DNA of 34,357 bases from Ideonella sp. (GTDB taxonomy: Bacteria; Pseudomonadota; Gammaproteobacteria; Burkholderiales; Burkholderiaceae_C), in NCBI RefSeq assembly GCF_016702655.1, contig NZ_JADJDO010000029.1, forward strand, positions 1 to 34,357. The letters run 5' to 3'. How positions within the stretch are numbered: position 1 is the stretch's first letter; each line of letters starts with the position of its first letter. Shown here piece after piece: positions 26,112 to 33,453 of the stretch. Below the pieces are notes generated by a model. That model ran no database searches. It was given only the letters and a program-made list of their open reading frames with translations, and was not told the origin of the DNA. The position numbers and the translations under genes are program-made.

Positions 26112-26975
26112 TCAGAGCAGCCCGGCGCTGCGCGCGGCGGCTTCGATGCCTTTGTAGTTCTCGGCCCGCGTCGGCACGAAGCGCGTCGCGCGCTGCAGAT
26201 CGAGGATCTCCCTGCCTTCGGCCGTGTCGCGGGTGAGCGTCAGCAGCGCCTGCGCCAGCTTCTCGCGCTGCGCCGCGGGCATCTCGGCGTGCACGGTCCA
26301 GTTGTAGTCGTAATAGGTCGGCGTGGTGTAGAACACGCGCACCTTGGCGGTGTCGACCTTCCTGTCGGCGACGAACTTGTCCCACACCGAGATGTTGAGC
26401 GCCCCGGCCTGCACCTTGCCGGAGGCAACGGCGGCAATCGTCGCGTCGTGCGCGCCGCTGTAGGCGACGCGGCGGAAATCCTTGTCCGGGTCGATGCCGG
26501 CCTGGAGCAGGAAGCTGCGCGGCATCAGGTGCCCGGAGGTGCTGCTCTGCGAGCCGAAGCTCACGTCCTTGCCCTTCAGGTCGGCGAGCTGGGCGATCGC
26601 CGGGTCGGCGGTGATGAACACCGAGCGGAACTTCTCGTCTTCCTCGCGCTGCGCGACCGGGATCACCTTGCCGCCCGAGCGCACGCTGGCCTGCACGAAG
26701 GTGAAGCCGCCGAACCAGGCCAGATCGACCTTGCGGTTCACGAGCGCCTCGACCGCGGCGGCGTAGTCGGTGACGGGGGTGAACTCGACCTTGACGCCGA
26801 GTCGGCCCTCCAGGTACTTCGCGAGCGGCGCCGCCTTGCGTGCAAGCTCGGTCGGCGATTCGTCGGGGATCGCGGTGACGCGAAACACCTGCTGTGCGTG
26901 CGCCAGGTGGCCGAATGCGATCAGGGCGCAGGTCATCAGCGCCGCGAGGGTTCGTGAGGGAGACAGGCTGATCAT
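26112..26975 (-). CDS. PhnD-type oxyanion-binding protein, possibly for selenate
   Basis: A periplasmic binding protein of the phosphonate/phosphite/phosphate family, 287 residues, with a signal peptide (TLAALMTCALIAFGHLAHA, cleavage before QQ). The family core is clear: VTDYAAAVEALVNRKVDLAWFGG, then GSQSSTSGHLMPRSFL, VAYSGAHDATIAAVASG and GALNISVWDKF. The wording of these motifs and the C-terminal RATRFVPTRAENYKGIEAAA resemble, from memory, the branch annotated as putative selenate ABC transporter binding proteins, named for neighbouring selenium genes, more than classical PhnD. No C-P lyase gene is in view, which speaks against phosphonate use. The ligand remains inferred. It is the first gene of a probable seven-gene operon, divergent from egtD. 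Confidence 0.88.
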   Translation of the reverse strand: MISLSPSRTLAALMTCALIAFGHLAHAQQVFRVTAIPDESPTELARKAAPLAKYLEGRLGVKVEFTPVTDYAAAVEALVNRKVDLAWFGGFTFVQASVRSGGKVIPVAQREEDEKFRSVFITADPAIAQLADLKGKDVSFGSQSSTSGHLMPRSFLLQAGIDPDKDFRRVAYSGAHDATIAAVASGKVQAGALNISVWDKFVADRKVDTAKVRVFYTTPTYYDYNWTVHAEMPAAQREKLAQALLTLTRDTAEGREILDLQRATRFVPTRAENYKGIEAAARSAGLL

Positions 26976-27010
26976 GGTTGCTTGACCTCGAGCTCGGGTG
27001 GGCGGACGTG

Positions 27011-27039
27011 CACTCTAGCCGCATTGGGCTGCTAGAGTG
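27011..27039. promoter_or_regulatory. Inverted repeat between the divergent importer and egtD genes
   Basis: CACTCTAGC (27011-27019) and GCTAGAGTG (27031-27039) form perfect 9-bp arms 11 bp apart, so the arm centres are 20 bp apart, about two helical turns, as for a dimeric regulator. It lies 36 bp from the binding-protein start and 42 bp from the egtD start. No sure -35/-10 pair is seen for either gene. Confidence 0.55.
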
Positions 27040-27080
27040 GCCGGCCGGGTTATCCGGGGTTTCGAGGCCGATGGCTGCCG

Positions 27081-28049
27081 ATGATGAAGACGCCGCAGTT
27101 CATCCAGTTGCACCGCATCGACGATGCCGCCCTCGCCGCCGAGGCCGCGGCCGGCCTCGCCGCCGCAGCGGCGCGGGTGTCGCCGAAGTTCTTCTACGAC
27201 GCGCTCGGCTCGCGCCTCTTCGACGCCATCACCGAGCTCGACGAGTACTACCCGACGCGCACCGAGGCCGCGATTTTCTCCGCCCATGCGCCCGCCATCG
27301 CCGCCGCCGTGCTGGCGCGCTGCGGCGAGCGGCCGACGATGGTCGACCTCGGCGCGGGCAATTGCGCCAAGGCGGCGCGGCTGTTCGGCCTGCTCGCGCC
27401 GCGCCGCTACGTCGCGGTCGACATCTCGGTCGACTTCCTGCGCCAGGCCCTGCACGCGCTGCAGCGCGAACACCCGGCGCTCGACCTGACGGGCGTCGGG
27501 ATGGACTTCTCCGCCCACCTGCAACTGCCGGCCAGCCTCGCCGACGGCCCGGCGCTCGTGTTCTACCCTGGCTCGAGCATCGGCAACTTCGCGCCCGACG
27601 ACGCGCTGCGCCTGCTGCGCGAGGCCCGCACCACGGCCGCCGGCGGTGCGCTGCTGATCGGCGTCGACCTGGTCAAGCCGCAGTCGCTGCTCGAAGCCGC
27701 CTACGACGACGACCTCGGCGTGACCGCGGCCTTCAACCTGAACCTGCTCAAGCACCTGAACCGGCTCCTCGGCGCCGACTTCGACGTGCGCGAATGGCGT
27801 CACGTGGCCCTCTTCGACGAGCGCGAATCTCGCATCGAGATGCACCTCGAGGCGCGCGATGCGGTGACGGTGCGCTGGCGCGACGGCGAACGCCGCTTTG
27901 CGGCCGGCGAGCGCATCCACACCGAGAACTCCTACAAGTGGGAAGCCGACGCGTTCGCGGCGCTGCTGCAAGAGGCCGGCTTCGACGCAGGCCTGCAGCG
28001 CTGGACCGATGCGCAGGGCTGGTTCGGCCTCTTCCTTGCCGGTGGCTGA
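27081..28049 (+). CDS. egtD: L-histidine N-alpha-trimethyltransferase
   Basis: EgtD methylates histidine three times with S-adenosylmethionine to give hercynine, the precursor of ergothioneine and of selenoneine. The 322-residue product has the early family motif SPKFFYDALGSRLFDAITELDEYYPTRTE, SAM motif I VDLGAGNCAKAARLF, the conserved VFYPGSSIGNF, and FNLNLLKHLNRLLGADFD, then HTENSYKW near the histidine-binding end. All are characteristic of EgtD. The start is ATG 27081 or 27084. No egtB follows; instead the gene ends 10 bp from the end of a convergent hsdR, which suggests the locus was cut by insertion of the restriction island. Confidence 0.93.
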   Translation: MMKTPQFIQLHRIDDAALAAEAAAGLAAAAARVSPKFFYDALGSRLFDAITELDEYYPTRTEAAIFSAHAPAIAAAVLARCGERPTMVDLGAGNCAKAARLFGLLAPRRYVAVDISVDFLRQALHALQREHPALDLTGVGMDFSAHLQLPASLADGPALVFYPGSSIGNFAPDDALRLLREARTTAAGGALLIGVDLVKPQSLLEAAYDDDLGVTAAFNLNLLKHLNRLLGADFDVREWRHVALFDERESRIEMHLEARDAVTVRWRDGERRFAAGERIHTENSYKWEADAFAALLQEAGFDAGLQRWTDAQGWFGLFLAGG

Positions 28050-28059
28050 GCGCGCGCGC

Positions 28060-31000
28060 TCACACAGGCTGAAGGAAACCGGCGTAGTGGTCGTAGACAT
28101 GGGCGTATGCCCGCGCCATCTTCTCGAACCTGATGTCTTTCGTGAACACGGCTGGTAGCTGCCCCATCCCCTTCTTCAGGGTCTGCATCACCCCCGCCTT
28201 CGCCTGCTGCTTCTCGCGCCAGTCCAGCACCAGCTTCTCGCGCTTCAGGGTCGCCAGCAGCTCGCGGCACACCTTCTTGACCTCGGCCTCCTCGGCCTTG
28301 GTCAGCACCGGCTCGGGCTTGGTCAGGATGTCGAACAGCGCCAGCTCCTCCTCGGTCAGCCCTCGGCGATGCCGCGTTGCTCCTCGGTCGTGAGTGCCTG
28401 GGCGAAGTCCTTCAGCTCCTCGAAGAATGCCTCGATGTTCTTGCTGCCGGCGTTGTACGCATCGATCAGCGTCTGCAATTTGTCGGCCAGATCGACGCGC
28501 GAGCTGTTGACCTTCATCATCTGCGCCAGCTTGCCCTCGATCAGCCGCTTCAGCTTCTCGGCCTCGGTGCGCTTGTGCCCCTGGGCGAACCTGGCCTGCA
28601 GCGCCTCGAAGTCGATCTCCGACAGGTTGACCAGCGCCGCGGGGTTGCTCGCCGGCCCGATGCGGTAGCCCTCGGTCGCGATCGAGTCGTTCAGCAGGTC
28701 TTCCACATCGCTCATCACCGCCGAGATGTCGGGCGGTTCAGTCTCGGCGCGGATCTTGGCCGCGAGATACGACACCAGCACCGCCAGCGGCGCCAGCTCG
28801 TTGGCCAGCGGGTCGGGCAGGATGGCCTTGAACAGCCGTGCCACCCTGCTGGCCAGTTGCAGGTAGTGCTTCTTGTCGGCGTCGGTGGACAGGAAGGCTT
28901 CCACCGCATCGTCGATCAGGCCGATGCGCGCGAAACCCTGCACCGCCGCGATCGTCTCCAGCGTCACGCCCCGCACCTGGGCGAAGCCGGCCACTTCGTT
29001 GAGCGCCGATCGCAGCGCCGCTACCAGCTCCGCCTTGTCGAGAATCGGCTGGCGCCCTCGCCATCGGCCGCCGGCCGCGCATACGTGGCCAGCGCGTTCT
29101 GCAGCGCCCGGAAGATGCCCACGTAGTCCACGATCAGGCCGCTCTCCTTGCCCGGCGCCACGCGGTTGGCGCGCGCGATCGTTTGCATCAGCGTGTGCGC
29201 CCGCATCGGCTTGTCGAGGTAGATCGTCGAGCAGGTCGGCACGTCGAAGCCGGTGATCCACATCGCGCACACGAACACCAGCCGCAGCTCGTTGTCCGGG
29301 TCCTTGAACTTCTCGTCCAGCGCCTCCTTCAGCATCCGCTGCCGGTGCGGCACGATGTCCAGGCCCTTGGCCTGCAGGTCTTCCACCTCGTTCTGGCCCT
29401 GGCTCACCACCACGGCCATGTCGGTGGTCTGCATCAGGTGGATGCGGGCGATCAGCGCCTCTCGCGCGTCACCCTGGGCAGGTTCAAGAGCCGCCTTCAG
29501 CCGCGCAATCTCGGCCTTCCAGTGCGCCTGCACCTTGTCGTACATGCGCACCGCGGTGGCCTTGTCGATGCACACCATCATCGCCTTGCCGCGGTAGCCG
29601 CGGCCGGTGAAGTGCGCCACCATGTCGTTGGCGATCGCCTCCAGCCGGTCTTCGCGGGTGATGATGTGGTACTCGCGGCCGAACTCGCGCTCCAGCTTGC
29701 CCTCCTGCGCCTCGTCCAGCTCGGCCGCTTCGAGCAACGCCTCCAGGTCGCGGTTGAGCTCCTGGTTGGTGAGCTGCACCTCGGGGATGCGGTTCTCGTA
29801 GTACAGCGGCACCGTCGCGCCGTCTTCGATCGAGCGGGCAAAGTCGTACACGCTCACGTAGTCGCCGAACACCTCGCGCGTGCGCTCTTCCTCGCCCTTG
29901 ATCAGCGGCGTGCCGGTGAAGCCGATGAAGCCGGCGTTGGGCAGCGCGTTGCGCATGTTCAGCGCGAAGATGTCGTACTGGCTGCGGTGCGCCTCGTCGG
30001 TGATGACGATCACGTCCGACCGGTCCGACAGCATCGGGTAGGGCTGCCCCGGCTCGTTCCTGAACTTCTGGATCAGCGTGAAGATGTAGCGCTCGTTGCC
30101 GCGCAGCAGCTCCTTCAGGTGCTCGCCGCTGGTGGCGCGCACGTCCTCGCGCGCGGTGGCGCCGGTGGCCTTGAAGGTCTTGCTGATCTGGTCGTCGAGC
30201 TCCTCGCGGTCGGTCACGATCACGAAGGTGCAACTGCCCAGCACCTTGCGCAGCACCTTCTGCGTGAAGAACACCATCGACAGGCTCTTGCCCGAGCCCT
30301 GCGTGTGCCAGAACACGCCCAGGCGCATCCTCCCTTCGCCCGCTCGCGGGAGAGGGCCTGGGGGCGAGGGCGAGCGCAGCTCCACCAGCCGCGCGATCGA
30401 CTTGTTCACGCCCAGGAACTGATGGTTCTTGGCCGTCTTCTTGATCAGGCCGCCCTTGCCCTCCTCGAAGACGGTGAAGTTCTCGATGTAGTCCAGCAGC
30501 CGCGCCGGCTCCAGCAGGCCGCGCAGCGCGCGCTCCAGGCTCACCTTGCCGGCCTCGTCCTCGTCGGCCACGCGCTTCCAGTCGAAGAAGTGCTCCCAGC
30601 CGCTGGTGAGCGTGCCCACCTTGGTGTCCGACCCGTTGGAGAGCAGGATGAAGGCGTTGGGGTGGAAGAGCTGCGGCACGCTCTGGCCGCGGTAGTCGCG
30701 CAGGTTGTCGTCGAACGCGCTCTTCAGCGGCACGGCAGGCTTCTTCAGCTCGATGAACACCAGCGGCAGGCCGTTGACGAAGCCCAGCAGGTCGCAGCGG
30801 CGGCGGTACATGTCGCCGGCCACCCACATCTGCGAGGCCAGGAAGAACTCGTTGCGGGCCGGCGTGGCCCAGTCGATCACGCGCAGCGTCTCGGTGCTGT
30901 GCCCGCCATGCTCGTCGGACACGCGCACCTTCACGCCGTCCTTCAGCAGCCGGTAGAAGTCGCGGTTGGCGTTGACGGCGATCTGTTTGGAGCGGTCCTG

Positions 31001-31279
31001 CGCGAGCTGCTCGATGGCCTGCGCATAGGCGTCGGCCGGCAGGCCGGGGTTCAGCGCCACCAGCGCCGCGCGCAGGCGGCGGGTCAGGATGACCTGGGTC
31101 TCGCTCTCGCGCCCCTCGCTGCCCAATGCGCCAAAGGTTTCGGCATACAGGTTCTTGAAGCGCCAGCCCAGGCTGGCCAGCAGGTCGATGGCCGGCATCT
31201 CGACGAGCGCCAGCTCGCCGTAGCCGGCGGAGACCTCGCGCGCGACGAGTACCGCGCCCTTTTTCGAACCTTCGCTCAC
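28060..31279 (-). CDS. hsdR: Type I restriction enzyme R subunit HsdR, two frameshifts, repeat insertion
   Basis: HsdR is the DNA-translocating and cutting subunit of a type I restriction system. About 1073 residues would be encoded, a normal length, from a GTG start. The N-terminal nuclease has FVNGLPLVFIELKK (Glu177, Lys179); the helicase has Walker A HTQGSGKS (326-332), the DEAH box TDEAHRSQ, GFTGTPL and later IARANRV. Two single-base losses break the frame: near 29047 (ARPAADGEGAS to PILDKAELV) and in the C-run at 28360-28362 (GIAEG to LTEEELALF). Both sit in short G/C runs and homology is perfect on each side, so sequence errors are likely. Residues 303-317 are a repeat-derived insertion just before Walker A. 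Confidence 0.93.
30329..30373 (-). repeat. Dispersed palindromic repeat inserted in frame in hsdR
   Basis: This 45-bp stretch reads, on the minus strand, as the widespread bacterial intergenic repeat built on CCCTCTCCCG...CGGGAGAGGG, slightly decayed. In the hsdR frame it gives SPSPPGPLPRAGEGR, the typical translation of that repeat. It has no counterpart in other HsdR proteins I know at this place, 9 residues before Walker A, and keeps the frame. Confidence 0.75.
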
Positions 31280-31306
31280 GGGGCGTCGCCGGCGACGAAG
31301 GGCAGG

Positions 31307-31684
31307 TCAGCGCGCCGTGGGCGCGAGCACGGTTTGCCTGAGCAGACTCTCCGCCGGAATGCCCAGGCCCGCATGCAACTTCTGGATCATCGCCAGCGTC
31401 AGGGCGCGTCTGCGGTTCAGCACTTCGTAGACGCGATTGCTGCGCCCGATGAGCGGCTCCAGATCCTTGGGCGTCAACCCCTGCTGCTCCATGCGGAACT
31501 TGATCGCCTCCACGGCGTCGGGCAGGTCCATCGGGAAGTGCTGGCGCTCATAGCCCTCGATCAGCGTCACCAGCACATCCAGCCGGTCGCCGTCGGGCGT
31601 GCGCGCCTTGGCGCCCATGAACGACTCCACGGCCTTCAACGCGGCCCGGTAGTCGGCCTTGGTTCGGATCGGTTTGATGTCCAT
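31307..31684 (-). CDS. higA: HigA-type antitoxin
   Basis: The antitoxin of a HigBA type II pair. The 125-residue product MDIKPIRTKADYRAALKAVE has the usual HigA N-terminus, an acidic middle and a C-terminal helix-turn-helix (LTPKDLEPLIGRSNRVYEVLNRRRAL). ATG 31684 has GAAGGAG eight bases upstream; a GTG at 31693 is the other option. It follows higB by 22 bp and precedes hsdR by 27 bp, so it may share a transcript with hsdR. Confidence 0.9.
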   Translation of the reverse strand: MDIKPIRTKADYRAALKAVESFMGAKARTPDGDRLDVLVTLIEGYERQHFPMDLPDAVEAIKFRMEQQGLTPKDLEPLIGRSNRVYEVLNRRRALTLAMIQKLHAGLGIPAESLLRQTVLAPTAR

Positions 31685-31706
31685 GCTCGCCACTCCTTCG
31701 CGGGGG

Positions 31707-32009
31707 TCAGATCGTCTGCGCGTCGATCGCGTCGTATTGCCGGTGCGTGCCGATGAAGCGGATGTACACCACCCGGTACGGGTAGTTGATCCACACCACC
31801 AGCCGGTACTTGTTGCCAGCCAGGTTGAACACCACCCGCCCGTCCTTCAGGATGCTGGCCGAGCGGAACTGCGTCTTCACCGCCGTCGGCGTGGCCCAAT
31901 CGGCCTTCAGCACATCGCGATACCAGGCCAAGGCCGGCTGTTGCGCGTCCTGGTACGGCGCGCCTCCGGCCCAGAACGCCTTCAGGGTGGACAGGGCAAT
32001 GACGCGCAT
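31707..32009 (-). CDS. higB: HigB-type mRNA interferase toxin
   Basis: A ribosome-dependent mRNA endonuclease of the HigB family. The 100-residue product MRVIALSTLKAFWAGG carries PALAWYRDVLKADWATP, FRSASILKDGRVVFNLAGNKYRLVVWINYPYRVVYIRFIGTH in parts, which is the typical HigB core, including the conserved NxYRLV and YIRFIGTH strands. The toxin gene comes first, as in higBA. The start at ATG 32009 is preceded by a perfect palindrome at 32021-32037. Confidence 0.92.
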   Translation of the reverse strand: MRVIALSTLKAFWAGGAPYQDAQQPALAWYRDVLKADWATPTAVKTQFRSASILKDGRVVFNLAGNKYRLVVWINYPYRVVYIRFIGTHRQYDAIDAQTI

Positions 32010-32020
32010 CAAGGCATTTT

Positions 32021-32037
32021 AGTCCCAATTTGGGACT
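32021..32037. promoter_or_regulatory. Palindromic operator upstream of higB
   Basis: AGTCCCAA (32021-32028), one T, TTGGGACT (32030-32037): a perfect 17-bp palindrome 11 bp before the higB start codon. This is where HigA or the HigBA complex is expected to bind to repress its own promoter. Confidence 0.7.
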
Positions 32038-32069
32038 CCGCTCCACGGCGCCGAGCGTTGGAACGCCGA

Positions 32070-32225
32070 CCAGGGTTCAGCGCCGCCAGCGCCGCGTGCA
32101 GGCGTCGGGCCAGGATGACCTGGCTTTCACTTTCGCGCCTCTCGCTGCCCAGGTCGCCGAAGGTCTCGGCGCACAGGTTCTTGAAGCTCCAGGCCAGCGA
32201 TGCCAGCAAGCTGGTGGCGAGCGGA
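32070..32225 (-). pseudogene. Relic of a second hsdR 5' end
   Basis: The minus strand encodes a stretch (LLASLAWSFKNLCAETFGDL, then GSERRESESQVILARRLHAALAALNPG) that matches residues 33-79 of the downstream HsdR at most positions (there LLASLGWRFKNLYAETFGAL and so on). The DNA identity is high but well short of complete (about 80% by eye), so it is not a recent duplication. It is cut off at about codon 80 right beside the higB operator. An open frame from 32272 to 32009 covers it but has no real start or C-terminus. Confidence 0.75.
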
Positions 32226-32293
32226 GAGCACGCCCCCCATGGCGAATCGGCGGGCATGGCGTGAAGAACCACAAAGAACCTGTGATCATTGAT

Positions 32294-32330
32294 TTCGTTC
32301 GTTTCGCTTGCTTCGTTCGCGTGCTAGATT
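32294..32330 (+). promoter_or_regulatory. Repeats and possible promoter before the HTH antitoxin gene
   Basis: TTCGTTCG occurs at 32294-32301 and again 18 bp later at 32312-32319, and TG-C-TAGATT at 32322-32330 could be an extended -10. The -35 is poor. The repeats may be binding sites for the antitoxin encoded just downstream. Confidence 0.35.
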
Positions 32331-32357
32331 TCGAACCCAATATCCGGAGCCGAAAAC

Positions 32358-32808
32358 ATGGCCACCGCAAACCGCCGCCCGCCGCAACTGCCCACCGAAG
32401 ACGAAATCACCCAGGCGCAAAGCCAGCCGCCAGCTGGCACGACTCCTGCCTGACGATTCCCACTCGCTTCGGCTGGTCACCGATGACAACCGGCACGAGA
32501 TGATCGCCATCCCGCCCGGTGCTCTGCGCCTTTTCGTCGACGTGCTCACGCAGATCGGCCAGGGCCGCGCTGTCACGCTGTTGCCGCAGCGCGCCGAACT
32601 CACCACGCAGGAAGCTGCCGACTACCTCAACGTCTCGCGCCCCTACGTGGTCGGGCTCATCGAGCAGAACAAGCTGCCGGCGCGCAAGGTCGGCACGCGC
32701 CGCCGCATCGCTTTCGAAGACCTCGTGCGCTTCGACGAGCAAGACCGCGCCCGGCGCCGCGTCGCGCTCGACGAGCTGGCGCGCATCGACCAGGAGCTCG
32801 GTCTGTAG
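32358..32808 (+). CDS. Helix-turn-helix antitoxin (excisionase-type), one frameshift
   Basis: The DNA-binding antitoxin that partners PIN-domain toxins. It starts MATANRRPPQLPTEDEITQ from ATG 32358, with GGAG at 32346-32349. The frame breaks near 32417-32422 (one base gained or two lost); without this, a stop follows at once. The rest reads KASRQLARLLPDD, then the excisionase-like helix-turn-helix LTTQEAADYLNVSRPYVVGLIE with KVGTRRRIAFEDLVRF, and ends ELARIDQELGL. Total length about 150 residues, as usual in this group. It is followed by the toxin 12 bp later. The break may be a sequence error or real inactivation. Confidence 0.85.
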
Positions 32809-32820
32809 CCTGGGGCGCGC

Positions 32821-33391
32821 ATGAGCCACTTCACGGCCGTGCTGGACGCGAACGTGCTGCACAGCTACCCGCTCACCAGCCTGCTGCTGGAACTGGCCGA
32901 GGCGCGCCTGTTCCGCCCGGCCTGGAGCGCCGACATCCACGCCGAGTGGATGCGCTCGGTGCAGGCGGCCCGGCCCGACATTGCCCAGGCGATGCTGGAG
33001 CGGCGACGCGCCGCGATGGATGCCGCTCTGCCCGATGCTTGCGTAGCCGGCTATCAGCGGCTGATTGCCGCGCTGACGCTGCCCGACCCCGATGACCGCC
33101 GCTGTGCTGGCGGCCGCCATCCGCGCCAAGGCGCAGGTCATCGTCACCTTCAACGAAAAGGACTTTCCGGCATCGGAACTGGCCGTCTTAGAAATCGGTG
33201 CGCAGCACCCAGACATCTTCCTGCGCCACCTGATCGACCTGAATCCGGCCACCGTGCGTGCGCGCGTGCATGCGATGCTGGCCGCCTGGAGACAGCCACC
33301 GAACACCGCCGAGCATTTCATCGGGTTTCTCGAACGCTGCGGCCTGCTGGAAGCCGCTGCGGCGTTGCGCGAGCTGTTCGCTGCAGGCTGA
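32821..33391 (+). CDS. PIN-domain toxin, one frameshift
   Basis: A PIN-family ribonuclease toxin of the PIN_3 kind. The first frame gives MSHFTAVLDANVLHSYPL with the first catalytic Asp (DANVL) and a glutamate in HAEWMRS; the second frame, from about 33108, gives VLAAAIRAKAQVIVTFNEKDFP with the conserved Asn-x-x-Asp. The expected joint is DPDDR-HVLAAAI; four bases stand where three should, so one base is gained or two are lost near 33107-33111. The protein ends LRELFAAG after about 189 residues. As it stands, the toxin is broken. Confidence 0.85.
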
Positions 33392-33453
33392 GGCCGCGAT
33401 GCGACGCGGCGCCCGGTGGCCCGAGGAGACTTTCAATGCGCGGGGCCGGTAGG

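Noticed and set aside
23571..26975. Classical phosphonate (phnCDE) uptake and breakdown locus
   Set aside because: No C-P lyase, phosphonatase or phosphite dehydrogenase gene is in view, and the binding-protein motifs look closer to the putative-selenate branch; left open as an alternative ligand only.
29183..31756. 857-residue open frame on the plus strand opposite hsdR and higA
   Set aside because: Arg/His/Leu-rich shadow of the real minus-strand genes; spans two unrelated genes and has no domain signs.
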